This document shows, piece after piece, positions 32,656-42,090 of a stretch of 44,535 nt of DNA (within the stretch, counting starts at the first letter, position 1; every line of letters begins with the position of its first letter). Source of the DNA: Bacillota bacterium (lineage in GTDB: Bacteria > Bacillota > Bacilli > Paenibacillales > NBRC-103111); NCBI GenBank assembly GCA_023386955.1, contig JAEWIS010000002.1:1-44535 (forward strand), given 5' to 3'. The notes under the pieces were generated by a model. It saw only the letters and a program-made list of their open reading frames with translations, was not told the DNA's origin and did no database searches. A program made the position numbers and the translations under genes.

Positions 32656-32684
32656 TTGTGGGACAAGAGTTTTTATTATATGAT
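32656..32684 (+). promoter_or_regulatory. Sigma-A promoter for the agmatine genes
   Basis: TTGTGG (32656-32661) and TATGAT (32679-32684) are 17 bp apart. The transcript would start about 60 bp before the aguA ATG. Confidence 0.6.
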
Positions 32685-32751
32685 AAGAAGTTGATGGACG
32701 GGCTCCAAACTGTCTAACAACATTACACGCAAAAGAAATGCGAGGGACCCC

Positions 32752-33780
32752 ATGTATCCAAAAGAGCTTTCCTACACCATGCCCCCCGAGTGGGCTGAAC
32801 ATAGCGGCACATTTATCTCCTGGCCTGTCCGGGACTCCATGGTATACCCCGAGGATTATGAGGACGTATGCCTCGGCTATGAACAAATTATCCGGGCCAT
32901 CGCCGAATTTGAGCCGGTGACCGTGGTGGTGAATCCGGGAGATGAAGCCATGGTGCGCTCCAGACTGGCTGGAGTTCGGGCGGAATGTCTGCCTATTGCC
33001 CACAATGACGCCTGGCTCCGCGACAACGGCCCCACCTTCCTTGCGGATAAAGCCGGGAAGCTGGGAGCCGTCAACTGGGGCTTCAATGCCTGGGGCGGCA
33101 AATACGAGCCTTGGGATTTGGATGACGCAGTAGCTCCGGCCATTATCGCCCATACGGGAGTCCGGCAGTTTGATGCCCCAATTGTGATGGAGGGCGGCTC
33201 CATCCACACCGACGGGGAAGGCACCATCCTTACTACCGAGGAGTGTCTGCTGAATCCCAACCGCAACCCGGATCTGACCCGGGAACAGATCGAGGAAGAG
33301 CTGAAGCGCCATACCGGCACAGAAAAGGTGATCTGGCTCAAACGCGGCTTAAGCGGCGACGAAACCGACGGGCATGTAGATAATATTGCCTGCTTCGCGG
33401 CACCCGGCAAGGTCATTCTTCAGGTGTCCGGTGAACCGGGAGACGAGAACACGGATATTACCCGGGAGAATATCGGAATTCTTTCCGCAGCGGTAGATGC
33501 CAAGGGCCGCCCACTGGAGGTTATCCGGATTCAGCAGCCTCCGTACAGGGAGTACAATGGAAAACGCTTGACCCTGAGCTATCTGAATTTCTATTTTGTC
33601 AACGGCGGTATTATTCTGCCTGTATTCGGCGCAGACGCGGCGGAGACGGACCGCCTGGCGGAGGAGACGCTGGCGCGTACCTTCCCCGGACGACGCATCC
33701 GTACCGTAGATGGTATGGCGATTATTAAGGAGGGTGGAAACGTGCACTGCACCACCCAGCAGATGCCTGCGGCACAATAA
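32752..33780 (+). CDS. aguA: Agmatine deiminase
   Basis: A 342-aa pentein-fold enzyme converting agmatine to N-carbamoylputrescine and ammonia. Family motifs in order: MPPEWAEHSGTFISWP, NDAWLRDNGPTF, VMEGGSIHTDGEGT, GDETDGHVDN and, at the C-terminus, KEGGNVHCTTQQMP with nucleophile C333. Length agrees with bacterial AguA (about 340-370). GAGGGA precedes the ATG. Followed after 50 bp by aguB, the next enzyme, so the pair forms an operon for the agmatine-to-putrescine route. Confidence 0.96.
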   Translation: MYPKELSYTMPPEWAEHSGTFISWPVRDSMVYPEDYEDVCLGYEQIIRAIAEFEPVTVVVNPGDEAMVRSRLAGVRAECLPIAHNDAWLRDNGPTFLADKAGKLGAVNWGFNAWGGKYEPWDLDDAVAPAIIAHTGVRQFDAPIVMEGGSIHTDGEGTILTTEECLLNPNRNPDLTREQIEEELKRHTGTEKVIWLKRGLSGDETDGHVDNIACFAAPGKVILQVSGEPGDENTDITRENIGILSAAVDAKGRPLEVIRIQQPPYREYNGKRLTLSYLNFYFVNGGIILPVFGADAAETDRLAEETLARTFPGRRIRTVDGMAIIKEGGNVHCTTQQMPAAQ

Positions 33781-33830
33781 ATGCTTACGATCCAGTTTTG
33801 CTTCCCGCAAAACCTTCAGGAGGGACAATC

Positions 33831-34709
33831 ATGAGAAAAGTTACCGTAGCGGCTACCCAAATGAGCTGTACGTCCGATATCGAAGAGAACATCCGCCGGG
33901 CGGATAAGCTGGTCCGGGAGGCTGCGGCCAAAGGGGCACAGATCATCCTGCTTCAGGAGCTGTTTGAGACACCGTATTTTTGCCAGAAGGAAAAGTCCGA
34001 CTATTACGTTTATGCCAGAGAGCTGGAGGAAAACAAAGCGGTCGCCCACTTCCGGGAAGTGGCCCGTGAGCTGCAGGTTGTGCTGCCCATTAGCTTCTAT
34101 GAAAAGAAAAATTACGCCCGCTACAATTCTCTTGCCGTTATTGATGCGGACGGCTCTGTGCTGGGCATCTACCGCAAAAGCCATATCCCCGACGGCCCTG
34201 GCTACGAGGAGAAGTTCTATTTTAACCCGGGGGATACCGGCTTTAAGGTCTGGAAAACCCGCTATGCCAAAATCGGCGTCGGCGTCTGCTGGGATCAATG
34301 GTATCCCGAAGCGGCCCGCTGCATGGCACTTATGGGAGCGGAGCTTCTGTTCTACCCCACTGCCATCGGATCGGAGCCCCAGGACGGAACCATCGACTCC
34401 CGCGACCATTGGCAGATGTGCATGCTGGGGCATGCAGCCTGCAATTTGATGCCTGTCATCGCCTCCAATCGGATCGGTCTGGAATCCGATTGCGACTCCA
34501 GCATCACCTTCTATGGCTCCTCCTTCATTGCCGGACCCACCGGTCAGAAGGTTGCAGAAGCCGGGAGGGAGGAGGAGGCCGTCCTCACCGCGGAGTTTGA
34601 TCTGGATCAATTGGAAACCCAACGGATCGAATGGGGGATATTCCGTGACCGCCGCCCGGACCTGTACCGTGCAATTGCTACGTATGATGGAAGTACCCCT
34701 ATTGGCTGA
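33831..34709 (+). CDS. aguB: N-carbamoylputrescine amidase
   Basis: A 292-aa nitrilase-superfamily enzyme that hydrolyses N-carbamoylputrescine to putrescine, CO2 and ammonia. The catalytic triad is E43 (LLQELF), K116 (YRKSHIPDGPGYEEKFYFNP) and C153 (GVCWDQWYPEAARCMAL). The context after aguA supports this over other carbon-nitrogen hydrolases. The ATG at 33831 follows AGGAGG; the in-frame upstream codon at 33798 is not supported by such a site. A terminator follows, closing the aguAB operon. Confidence 0.95.
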   Translation: MRKVTVAATQMSCTSDIEENIRRADKLVREAAAKGAQIILLQELFETPYFCQKEKSDYYVYARELEENKAVAHFREVARELQVVLPISFYEKKNYARYNSLAVIDADGSVLGIYRKSHIPDGPGYEEKFYFNPGDTGFKVWKTRYAKIGVGVCWDQWYPEAARCMALMGAELLFYPTAIGSEPQDGTIDSRDHWQMCMLGHAACNLMPVIASNRIGLESDCDSSITFYGSSFIAGPTGQKVAEAGREEEAVLTAEFDLDQLETQRIEWGIFRDRRPDLYRAIATYDGSTPIG

Positions 34710-34717
34710 CACTGTAG

Positions 34718-34767
34718 AAAATCTCCAAATTTGGGACGGCATATGCCAGCCCGTTTGGGGATTTTTT
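34718..34767 (+). terminator. Terminator of aguAB
   Basis: AAAATCTCCAAA pairs with TTTGGGGATTTT, with an inner GGC/GCC stem, and runs into six T residues. Confidence 0.85.
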
Positions 34768-34797
34768 CATTTGTCGATGACGAAACGGAATGTCACA

Positions 34798-34851
34798 TGC
34801 TATAATAAATCCGATTATCCTGTTGAAATATGTTGATAAGACGGATAGATT
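34798..34851 (+). promoter_or_regulatory. Candidate promoters for the GGDEF-EAL gene
   Basis: TGC-TATAAT (34798-34806) is a perfect extended -10 element. Slightly downstream TTGAAA (34823-34828) and TAGATT (34846-34851) are 17 bp apart, a second candidate. Both lie 115-170 bp upstream of the start codon. Confidence 0.5.
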
Positions 34852-34965
34852 TGGAATTCATTTGCAAATAATTCGACATCATGGAAGCGTTGGGAACAGT
34901 TTTTTAACAGCGGGCCTAAAAAGAGAAACGAAAACAGATGCGGCTGCTCAGGAGAGGGTTTTTTC

Positions 34966-37900
34966 ATGCCAGGATTCCGCCAACCATACTTGCGAAGATT
35001 GATGCTGCTTTTCCTGATTTTGGCCGCCGCCGCCGGGTTAGCTCCCATAACTGCCCGCGGTGAAGAAAAGCTGACAGCCCCGCCGAAAGTTCTCATTCTG
35101 AACTCCTATCACAAAGGCTTCGAATGGTCGGACGAAGAAACGGCAGGAGTAACGGAAGCCCTGAAGAAGGCTGACCTTCATCCGGTAATCTATACCGAAT
35201 ATGCAGACTGGAAGAGGTTTCCCTCAGATTTTAACCGGGAAAACCTGTTTTCCACCCTGCTCTACAAATATTCGGGAACCGATATTGATCTGATTGTGGC
35301 ACTTGATGATTTCGCGGTGGATTTTGCCCTGCAATTCCGCAAGAGCCTGTTCAACAATGCGCCGGTGGTCTATGCCGGAATTGTGGAAGGGGCTTCAGAT
35401 AATCTGCTTTATGGACAAACTAACATAACTGGTGTTTTGGAAAATGTGGACCCCGTCCCCACTATCCAGTCAGCCTTGGCGGTGAATCCCGACATCTCCA
35501 ACGTCTACTTGCTGCATGACCGCTCCGAAAGCGGAGAGATGACAGGCAGGCAGATTCAAGAGAGGATCCGGGCAACGTATCCGGAGCTTGCCATCGTCCC
35601 TCTGGACGGCAAAACCTTCCCCCAGGTGCTGGAGCTGGCGAAGGGGCTGGACCCGGAGCGGGATATGGTTCTGATGACCACCTATTTCAGCGACGTCACC
35701 GGCAGTACCGTGGAATTCGAAACGGCGGCAAAGGAATTGGGCAGGACCAGCAAAGCCCCGGTTTATCACCTGTATGATTTTGGCATCCGCTACGACGGCT
35801 TCGGCGGAAGCACCATCAGCGGACGCACCCAAGGCGAGAAGGCTGCAGAATTAGCCCTGCGGTTACTTAAAGGGGAACGGGCCGATGATATACCCCGGGT
35901 GAAGCCCGAACAATTTACCACTACCTTCAATTATGACATGATGAAGAAGTTCGGTGTCGGAGAAGAAAGCCTTCCCAAGGACAGCATCATTCTGAACAAG
36001 CCGTTCTCCTTCTATGACGAATACCGGAACCTTGTGCTGGGTGTGCTTTGGTCGTTTGCGGTGCTTGTAGGTTTTATCCTCCTGCTTCTTATACATATCC
36101 GGCAGATTCGCCAGATGCGCCGCAGATTGGCAAGCAGCAACACGGAGCTGACCATGCTCAACCACAACCTGGAGGCCTCTGAAGAGGTGCTCCGCCGCCA
36201 GTACAAGGAGCTGTCCTCCGTCAAGGAGAGTTTATTTGTCAGCGAGGAGCGGTTCAGGCTGGCCACCGACGGCTCGGACGCCGTTATATGGGACTTGGAC
36301 TTGGAGAAGGGGCATTCCTATTATTCGGACCGGTGGTACGAGCTGATGGGCTACCCCAAGGATCTGTACATAACCTGTGATGACGGCTGGAAGCAGATGA
36401 TTCATTCCGAGGATGTAATCGAAGCGGAGCGGGCCATGCAGGCTCATCTGAACGGGGAAACCCCCTTTTATTCCACGGAATACCGGATGCGCAAGCAATC
36501 GGGAGAGGATATCTGGTTCCAGGTGCGCGGTAAGGTGAGCCGGGGAAATGCGGGGGAACCGAAGCGTTTTGCCGGATCGATGACCGACATCACGGAACGC
36601 AAAAGCTATGAAGTGATGCTTCAAAAAAGCTATCAGGAACTGGAGGCAACTTACGAAGAATTGACTGCTCTTCAGGATGAGTTGATGGAGCAGTATGACC
36701 GGCTGGTGGAGAATCAGACGATGCTCACCAGAAGCGAGGAGCGTTACCGGCTGATAACCGAAGCCACCAATGACGGAATCTGGGAGATCGACTACATTAC
36801 TAAGGAAACATTCATTTCCCAAAGATGGTGGGATCTGCTGAAGGTGGAGCCGTCGCGGAGAGTGAAGGATTTTTCCTTTGCGGAAATGATCCATCCGGAG
36901 GATCTGGCAGGTTACCAGCACTGTATTGAGGAGCATAAAACAGGCAAAAACGACTTTTATCAATATGAATACCGCTTGAGGCTGGGAACCGGGGAATACC
37001 GCTGGTTTCTGGGCAAAGGCAAGGCCATCCGGGATAAGAACGGACAGATTATGCGGGTGGTGGGCGCAGATTCGGATATCCATGATCTGAAAACCTCACA
37101 GAATAAGCTGCATGAGCTGGCATATTTTGATCCTCTTACCGGTCTTCCCAACCGGCTTTCCCTGACTGTGGAGCTGGAGCGTTATGTGAAGGCGCCTGAG
37201 GCTTGCGCGGTTATCTTCTATATGGATATCGATAATTTCAAGTATATCAACGACACCATGGGCTATTCCGTTGGGGATGAGCTGATTCAGCTGATCAGCC
37301 GGCGGCTGGAATCCTTTGACGGAGTGGAGGGGATCTTCTACCGTCTTGGCGGGGACGAATTCGTGATGCTCCACGAGGGCTTCCAATCCCCTGAAGCTGT
37401 TGCCCGGACGGCGGATCAGCTGATACGCTGGCTGAAGGAGCCGTTCCTGGTTGGAGGCAGCGTCATCCATCTGGCCCCCAGCATCGGGATTGTCCGGTAT
37501 CCGGAGGATGGCCAGTCTGCGGAGGAGCTCCTGATGTTTGCCGATGTGGCCATGTACAAAGCCAAGGAAACCTGCAAGGGCGGCTACATTGTGTATGGGG
37601 CGACTTTGCAGCAATCCTTTGCCAAACGGATGGAAATTGAGCGGCATCTGCGCAATGCTCTGCAGAACGGGGAGCTGGAGCTGCATTACCAGCCTCAATA
37701 TGAGCTCCAAAGCAACGAGGTATCGGGATTCGAGGCGTTGATCCGCTGGAGCAATCCGGTTCTGGGCAATGTGTCGCCGTTGTCCTTCATTCCCATTGCG
37801 GAGGCCTGCCAGCTGATCCTTCCCATTGGAGCGTGGGTACTGGTCAAGGCCTGCCGGTTCATCCGGGAGCTGCAGCGGCGGGACGGGAAGCCATACCGGA

Positions 37901-38436
37901 TATCTGTGAATATCTCCGTGGTGCAGCTGGTACAGGATGATTTCATCAGCACGGTGCTGGAGTCCCTGAAGGAGGCCGATCTGGCCCCGGAATATCTGGA
38001 AATTGAAATTACCGAGTCCATCTTCATGGAATCCTTCGAGCGAATCGTGGAGAAGCTGGACTACCTGAAATCTCTGGGGCTCCGTATTGCACTGGATGAC
38101 TTCGGAACGGGATACTCCTCTCTCAGCTACCTCAAGGCCCTTCCGATCACTACCTTGAAGGTGGACAAAACCTTCATTGACGACGTACCCAGCGCACCGG
38201 AGAGCCGCTCTCTGGCCAGCTCCATCGTCATGATCGGCCACCGGATGGGACTGGAGGTTATTGCCGAAGGTGTGGAATCCCGGGAGCAGCTGCAGTATTT
38301 GCGGAGCCGGAAATGCGACAAAATCCAGGGATACTTTATCAGCAAACCCCTGCCTGAGCATGCGATTCTCGGATGGCTGAAGGAAACAGCCGCGGCGCAG
38401 GAACACTCCGATACTCCTCCGAATTCTGAAGCATAG
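34966..38436 (+). CDS. Membrane cyclic-di-GMP enzyme: sensor-PAS-PAS-GGDEF-EAL
   Basis: A 1156-aa sensor protein. Residues about 10-31 form a signal peptide or anchor; 40-345 are an extracytoplasmic ABC-substrate-binding-like domain (KVLILNSYHKGFEWSDEE); 355-378 a membrane helix; then coiled coil, PAS (about 426-545), PAS with PAC-type ending (about 590-705), GGDEF (about 710-885) and EAL (about 888-1140). The synthesis motif is intact, GGDEF at 795-799, but the RxxD inhibitory site five residues before it is absent (GVEG). The phosphodiesterase motifs are also intact: EALIRW (923), NISVVQL, ITES, DDFGTGYSS (D1044-D1045), KVDKTF, EGVES and QGYFISKPL. It may therefore make or degrade cyclic-di-GMP depending on ligand. 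AGGAGAGG precedes the ATG. Single-gene unit with terminator. Confidence 0.95.
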   Translation: MPGFRQPYLRRLMLLFLILAAAAGLAPITARGEEKLTAPPKVLILNSYHKGFEWSDEETAGVTEALKKADLHPVIYTEYADWKRFPSDFNRENLFSTLLYKYSGTDIDLIVALDDFAVDFALQFRKSLFNNAPVVYAGIVEGASDNLLYGQTNITGVLENVDPVPTIQSALAVNPDISNVYLLHDRSESGEMTGRQIQERIRATYPELAIVPLDGKTFPQVLELAKGLDPERDMVLMTTYFSDVTGSTVEFETAAKELGRTSKAPVYHLYDFGIRYDGFGGSTISGRTQGEKAAELALRLLKGERADDIPRVKPEQFTTTFNYDMMKKFGVGEESLPKDSIILNKPFSFYDEYRNLVLGVLWSFAVLVGFILLLLIHIRQIRQMRRRLASSNTELTMLNHNLEASEEVLRRQYKELSSVKESLFVSEERFRLATDGSDAVIWDLDLEKGHSYYSDRWYELMGYPKDLYITCDDGWKQMIHSEDVIEAERAMQAHLNGETPFYSTEYRMRKQSGEDIWFQVRGKVSRGNAGEPKRFAGSMTDITERKSYEVMLQKSYQELEATYEELTALQDELMEQYDRLVENQTMLTRSEERYRLITEATNDGIWEIDYITKETFISQRWWDLLKVEPSRRVKDFSFAEMIHPEDLAGYQHCIEEHKTGKNDFYQYEYRLRLGTGEYRWFLGKGKAIRDKNGQIMRVVGADSDIHDLKTSQNKLHELAYFDPLTGLPNRLSLTVELERYVKAPEACAVIFYMDIDNFKYINDTMGYSVGDELIQLISRRLESFDGVEGIFYRLGGDEFVMLHEGFQSPEAVARTADQLIRWLKEPFLVGGSVIHLAPSIGIVRYPEDGQSAEELLMFADVAMYKAKETCKGGYIVYGATLQQSFAKRMEIERHLRNALQNGELELHYQPQYELQSNEVSGFEALIRWSNPVLGNVSPLSFIPIAEACQLILPIGAWVLVKACRFIRELQRRDGKPYRISVNISVVQLVQDDFISTVLESLKEADLAPEYLEIEITESIFMESFERIVEKLDYLKSLGLRIALDDFGTGYSSLSYLKALPITTLKVDKTFIDDVPSAPESRSLASSIVMIGHRMGLEVIAEGVESREQLQYLRSRKCDKIQGYFISKPLPEHAILGWLKETAAAQEHSDTPPNSEA

Positions 38437-38446
38437 CTATCCAACA

Positions 38447-38507
38447 CCAAAAAAATCCGTACCTTAGCCGCTGCGATGGCAGCGCCTGAAGTACGGATTT
38501 TTTTGGC
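38447..38507. terminator. Bidirectional terminator between convergent genes
   Basis: AAATCCGTAC pairs with GTACGGATTT, with an inner GCTGC/GCAGC stem; runs of A on the left and T on the right allow termination of the GGDEF-EAL gene (+) and the transporter gene (-). Confidence 0.92.
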
Positions 38508-38509
38508 AT

Positions 38510-39451
38510 TTATGCAGATTCGGCATGATTCTGCAGAGGAGTGGGTGCAGCCTGCTTGCGGCCTACCAGAAGCGTCTGCAGGCTGCGTAGATTCACCAGG
38601 ATGATGCCGGCCAGAATAATGAGCGCACCCGCTGCGGAAACCCAGGAGAAGGCTTCGCCGTAAACGAGACTGCCCAGCCCCATGGCTATCAATGGCGAGA
38701 TGTAAAGCCAGGTGGACGGAAAAACCGGATTGGTCTTCGCAATCAGCCAGTAAAACAGACTGTGGCCAATCATAGATCCCGCTACAGTTAGATACAGAAT
38801 GGAGCCCAACGCCGGAACGGAGAGGATCTGGTCCGGCCGGGGCTGCTCCACAACCAAGGACAGAATAAGGAGCAGGAAACCGCCGAAGAGCATCTGGGCG
38901 GCATTGAGAGCAAGGGGTGATTCATCGGGACGGCGGTTCATCACAGACTTGGAGTACAGCGCACCTCCCGAATAACAAAGCTCTCCCAGCAGCACCACCA
39001 GACAGCCTGCCAGCCACATGTAGCTGAAATCGAGCTTCAGGCCGGGCAGCATCAGCACGAATACGCCGGCAAAGCCTACTGCGCAGCCTGCAGCGGATAA
39101 GAAGGGTGCCCTCTGGCGGGTGCGTATTGTCTGGAGGAGCAGAATCATAATCGGTCCGGTTGCGGACAAAACAGCAGCCAGTCCGGAGCTGATATGCTGC
39201 TCTGCCCAATACAGGGTGGAGAAGGTGCCGAAGGTTATCAGGAATCCGGTAAGCATCGTCTCCTTGCGCCATAAGAGGGACAGGGCCGCTTTTTTCTTCC
39301 ACAGCATATACACGAACAGAAGCCCTCCTGCAGCGATAAACCGGATGCTTGCGGAATAAAACGGCGCCAGCCCCGCATCAATTCCCACTTTGATGGCAAG
39401 AAACGTTGTTCCGAAGATCAGGCACATAACCGTAAAGCCCAAAGCGATCAT
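38510..39451 (-). CDS. EamA/DMT family transporter
   Basis: A 313-aa membrane protein with ten predicted helices in two EamA repeats (about 5-135 and 150-290). Marks: CLIFGTTFLAIKVGI in the first repeat, LYWAEQHISSGLAAVLSATGPIMI, and FYWLIAKTNPVFPSTWLYISPLIA with YGEAFSWVSAAGALIILAG in the second. Members export amino acids or other metabolites. AGGAGG lies upstream of the ATG. It is divergent from a MocR regulator across about 160 bp that contains a 9-bp direct repeat, so the regulator probably controls it. Confidence 0.9.
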   Translation of the reverse strand: MIALGFTVMCLIFGTTFLAIKVGIDAGLAPFYSASIRFIAAGGLLFVYMLWKKKAALSLLWRKETMLTGFLITFGTFSTLYWAEQHISSGLAAVLSATGPIMILLLQTIRTRQRAPFLSAAGCAVGFAGVFVLMLPGLKLDFSYMWLAGCLVVLLGELCYSGGALYSKSVMNRRPDESPLALNAAQMLFGGFLLLILSLVVEQPRPDQILSVPALGSILYLTVAGSMIGHSLFYWLIAKTNPVFPSTWLYISPLIAMGLGSLVYGEAFSWVSAAGALIILAGIILVNLRSLQTLLVGRKQAAPTPLQNHAESA

Positions 39452-39526
39452 TCTGATTCCTCCTAAGGTGCTTTGCTGAGTAGCGAGCGTGAATGGATAT
39501 TGGTTTTTATCATAAGGGAGAAGGCT

Positions 39527-39554
39527 TAGAACAGATGGAAACGGATAGAACAGA
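39527..39554. promoter_or_regulatory. Direct repeat TAGAACAGA x2, likely MocR operator
   Basis: TAGAACAGA occurs at 39527-39535 and again at 39546-39554, an exact 9-bp direct repeat with 19-bp period (nearly two helical turns). It lies between the divergent transporter and MocR genes, just upstream of a TACAAT -10-like hexamer (39571-39576). GabR and other MocR proteins are known to bind direct repeats near their promoters. Confidence 0.55.
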
Positions 39555-39612
39555 CAGCCCCGAAATCATGTACAATAGGGATATGACACGTGTATAAGAG
39601 GAGGTGATTGGA

Positions 39613-41031
39613 GTGCAAAAGGAGCCAAGTGAGAGGACACAGCCGTTTCATCTGTTTGAGCAGGTGGTGGAATATCTGGTAACCCGGATTGGCAGGGGTG
39701 AGTGGCAAACCCATGAGAAGCTGCCCTCCGTACGCAGTCTGGCTATAGAGCTGAAGGTGCACCGGCTTACGGTTTTTCGCGCTTACCAGGAGCTGAAAAA
39801 CAGGGGATTGGTTTATGTCCGGGATAAAGCGGGATATTATGTGCACCCCGGTGCCGGAGCCTGTGCGCCCGAGCCAACCGCCGGAGCCATCGTTCCCGCC
39901 TATTCTGTACGCAATCGCTTGTCCGAAATCCATCAGGTTCCGGTGAGCTACCAATTTTCGGAGGCGCTGATCGATCCTAACCTGCTGCCGAATATGTATT
40001 TTTCGGATTATGTCAAAAGGGTCTTCGACCTCTATCCCAAGGTGCTGGCCACCTATGCTCCCGTACAGGGGGATGAGGAGCTGCGGGAAACCCTCTGCCG
40101 GCATTTTGCCCACATCCACCGTTTCCATCTTTCGGCTTCTGAGCTTCTGATCACCTCCGGCGCACAGCAGGCCATTGATCTCATTTCGCGGATTTTCCTG
40201 AAGCCCATGGATGCGGTCCTCATTGAACGGCCGACCTACAGCTCGGCGGTGGATATTTTCTCCCAGGCGGGAGCCAAGCTGGTAACGGTGGATATTCATC
40301 CGCATGGCTACAATATGGATCAGGTTGAATGGTGCATGCGGCATTATAAGCCCCGGCTGTTTTATATGAATCCTACCTTCCATAATCCGACGGGCTACAC
40401 TGTTCCGGCGGAGCAGCGGAAGCGCCTGGTGGAGCTTGCTGAGCAGTACCGCTGTTTGCTGGTGGATGATGATACCACTCACGACATTTATTTTGGCAAA
40501 GAACCGCCCCCGCCCTTGTTTACTTATGATACTGAAGGGGTGGTGCTGTACATCCGCGGCTTCAGCAAATATGTGTCGCCTGGCCTCCGCATTGCCTGCG
40601 TAGCCTGCCGGCCGCCGCTTATGAAGCATCTCTTGACAGCCAAATCCTTGACGGATAACGGCACTCCGCTTCTCAATCAGAAAATCTTCCTCCACTACTT
40701 CACCTCTGCGCGGCTGCAGCAGCATCTGGGCAAGCTGCGGATCGCCCTGCAGATCCGCAAGGATGTGATGGAGGAGGAGCTCCGGGACTCCGGCTGGCAG
40801 TGGTCCAGTCCCGGCGGCGGATTGAGCTTATGGATCCGGCTGGGCAAGGGTATATCCTCCCCGGCTCTTCTGGAGCGTTGCCTGGAAGCCTCTATCGCCT
40901 TTGTCCCCGGGGTAATCTGTGATCCTCTGCGCCAGATGGAGGAGTGGGCCAGGTTCAGCTTTTCCTTCGCCAACGAGCTGCAGATCCGCGCCGGCATGAG
41001 GCGGGTGCTGGAGCTTTCCCGCCGGATTTGA
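39613..41031 (+). CDS. MocR family regulator (GntR HTH plus aminotransferase domain)
   Basis: A 472-aa MocR/GabR-type regulator. The N-terminal GntR winged HTH (about 10-80: LPSVRSLAIELKVHRLTVFR and AYQELKNRGLVYV) is joined by a linker to a fold-type I aminotransferase domain (about 110-470) with the PLP lysine K319 in RGFSKYVSPGLRIA. Such proteins bind PLP and an amino compound to switch an adjacent gene. The GTG at 39613 follows AGGAGGTG; another in-frame GTG at 39604 overlaps that site. Divergent from the DMT transporter, its likely target. Effector unknown; PdxR- and GabR-like roles cannot be told apart here, as no pdx or gab genes are nearby. Confidence 0.92.
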   Translation: MQKEPSERTQPFHLFEQVVEYLVTRIGRGEWQTHEKLPSVRSLAIELKVHRLTVFRAYQELKNRGLVYVRDKAGYYVHPGAGACAPEPTAGAIVPAYSVRNRLSEIHQVPVSYQFSEALIDPNLLPNMYFSDYVKRVFDLYPKVLATYAPVQGDEELRETLCRHFAHIHRFHLSASELLITSGAQQAIDLISRIFLKPMDAVLIERPTYSSAVDIFSQAGAKLVTVDIHPHGYNMDQVEWCMRHYKPRLFYMNPTFHNPTGYTVPAEQRKRLVELAEQYRCLLVDDDTTHDIYFGKEPPPPLFTYDTEGVVLYIRGFSKYVSPGLRIACVACRPPLMKHLLTAKSLTDNGTPLLNQKIFLHYFTSARLQQHLGKLRIALQIRKDVMEEELRDSGWQWSSPGGGLSLWIRLGKGISSPALLERCLEASIAFVPGVICDPLRQMEEWARFSFSFANELQIRAGMRRVLELSRRI

Positions 41032-41138
41032 ACAGAATTCCCCTGAATTTGAAAAGCGCTGGAGGAATGGCTGCTGCTATGCTGGAAGCGCAGGATTTCC
41101 AATAACAGCGTTTCATTATCAGGGGAGGAAACAAACAA

Positions 41139-42068
41139 ATGAAGAAGCCGTTTGGCCTTTATGCCGAGTTGGTGCGCAAGCTGGAACGGGTGCCTGAAGC
41201 ACCAGTCCGCATGGTCCTGGACACAGACACTTATAACGAAATTGATGACCAATTTGCGGTGGTGTATGCCCTGCTTTCGCCGGAAAAGCTGAAGGTGGAG
41301 GCTCTGTACGCCGCGCCTTTCTTCAACCATATGAGCACCGGACCGGAGGATGGTATGGAGCACAGCTATGAGGAGCTTCACCAGCTTCTGGAGCGGATGG
41401 GGCGTGCGTCAGAGGGATTCGTGTACCGCGGCTCCCGGAGTTATCTGCCTGATGCGCGGACACCGGTGGAGAGTGAAGCAGCACGTGACCTGGTTCGGCG
41501 TGCCATGGCTTCATCTGCGGAGGACCCACTTTATGTAGTCGCCATCGGAGCAATAACCAATGTGGCTTCTGCCATTCTGATGGAGCCGGCGATTGTGGAC
41601 CGTATAGTTGTAGTCTGGCTGGGGGGACATGCCCGGCATTGGCCTGTCCAGAACGAGTTTAACCAAGTGCAGGATGTTCCCGCGGCGCGGCTTATCTTTG
41701 ACTGCGGTGTGCCTTTAGTGCAGATTCCCTGCTACGGGGTTGCTTCGGGGCTGAACACCACTACCTCGGAGATGGAGCGGTATGTGAAGGGCTGCGGGGC
41801 CATCGGGGACTTTTTGATGGAGCGGTTCTACGGGTTCCGGGAGGATCATTTCGGTTTTTCGAAAATTATGTGGGATATGACGGCCATAGCATTTCTAATC
41901 GATCCGGACTTTATCCCGACCCATTTGGTGCACAGTCCGGTTTTGACGGATCAGCTTACCATAAGTGAGGATGCGGGGCGGCATTTTATCCGGTGTGCCT
42001 ATTGGGTGGAGCGGGACAATATTATGCGGGATTTCTTCCGGAAGCTGAAGGAGTATGCGGACTCATAA
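41139..42068 (+). CDS. Nucleoside hydrolase family protein
   Basis: A 309-aa member of the inosine/uridine-preferring nucleoside hydrolase family, which cleaves ribonucleosides to base and ribose using a calcium-bound water. The N-terminal metal motif is LDTDTYNEIDDQFAV (D28, D30, D36, D37). It has two extra residues between DTD and DD compared with the classical DTDxGxDD, which marks a side branch of the family. Later marks are AIGAITNVASAI, VVVWLGGHARHWP and NEFNQVQDVPAARLIFD. A GGGGAGG site lies upstream of the ATG. It is 22 bp before a ribokinase gene in the same direction: the hydrolase would supply the ribose that the kinase phosphorylates. Confidence 0.88.
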   Translation: MKKPFGLYAELVRKLERVPEAPVRMVLDTDTYNEIDDQFAVVYALLSPEKLKVEALYAAPFFNHMSTGPEDGMEHSYEELHQLLERMGRASEGFVYRGSRSYLPDARTPVESEAARDLVRRAMASSAEDPLYVVAIGAITNVASAILMEPAIVDRIVVVWLGGHARHWPVQNEFNQVQDVPAARLIFDCGVPLVQIPCYGVASGLNTTTSEMERYVKGCGAIGDFLMERFYGFREDHFGFSKIMWDMTAIAFLIDPDFIPTHLVHSPVLTDQLTISEDAGRHFIRCAYWVERDNIMRDFFRKLKEYADS

Positions 42069-42090
42069 ACAATAAGGGCTGGTGGAATGG

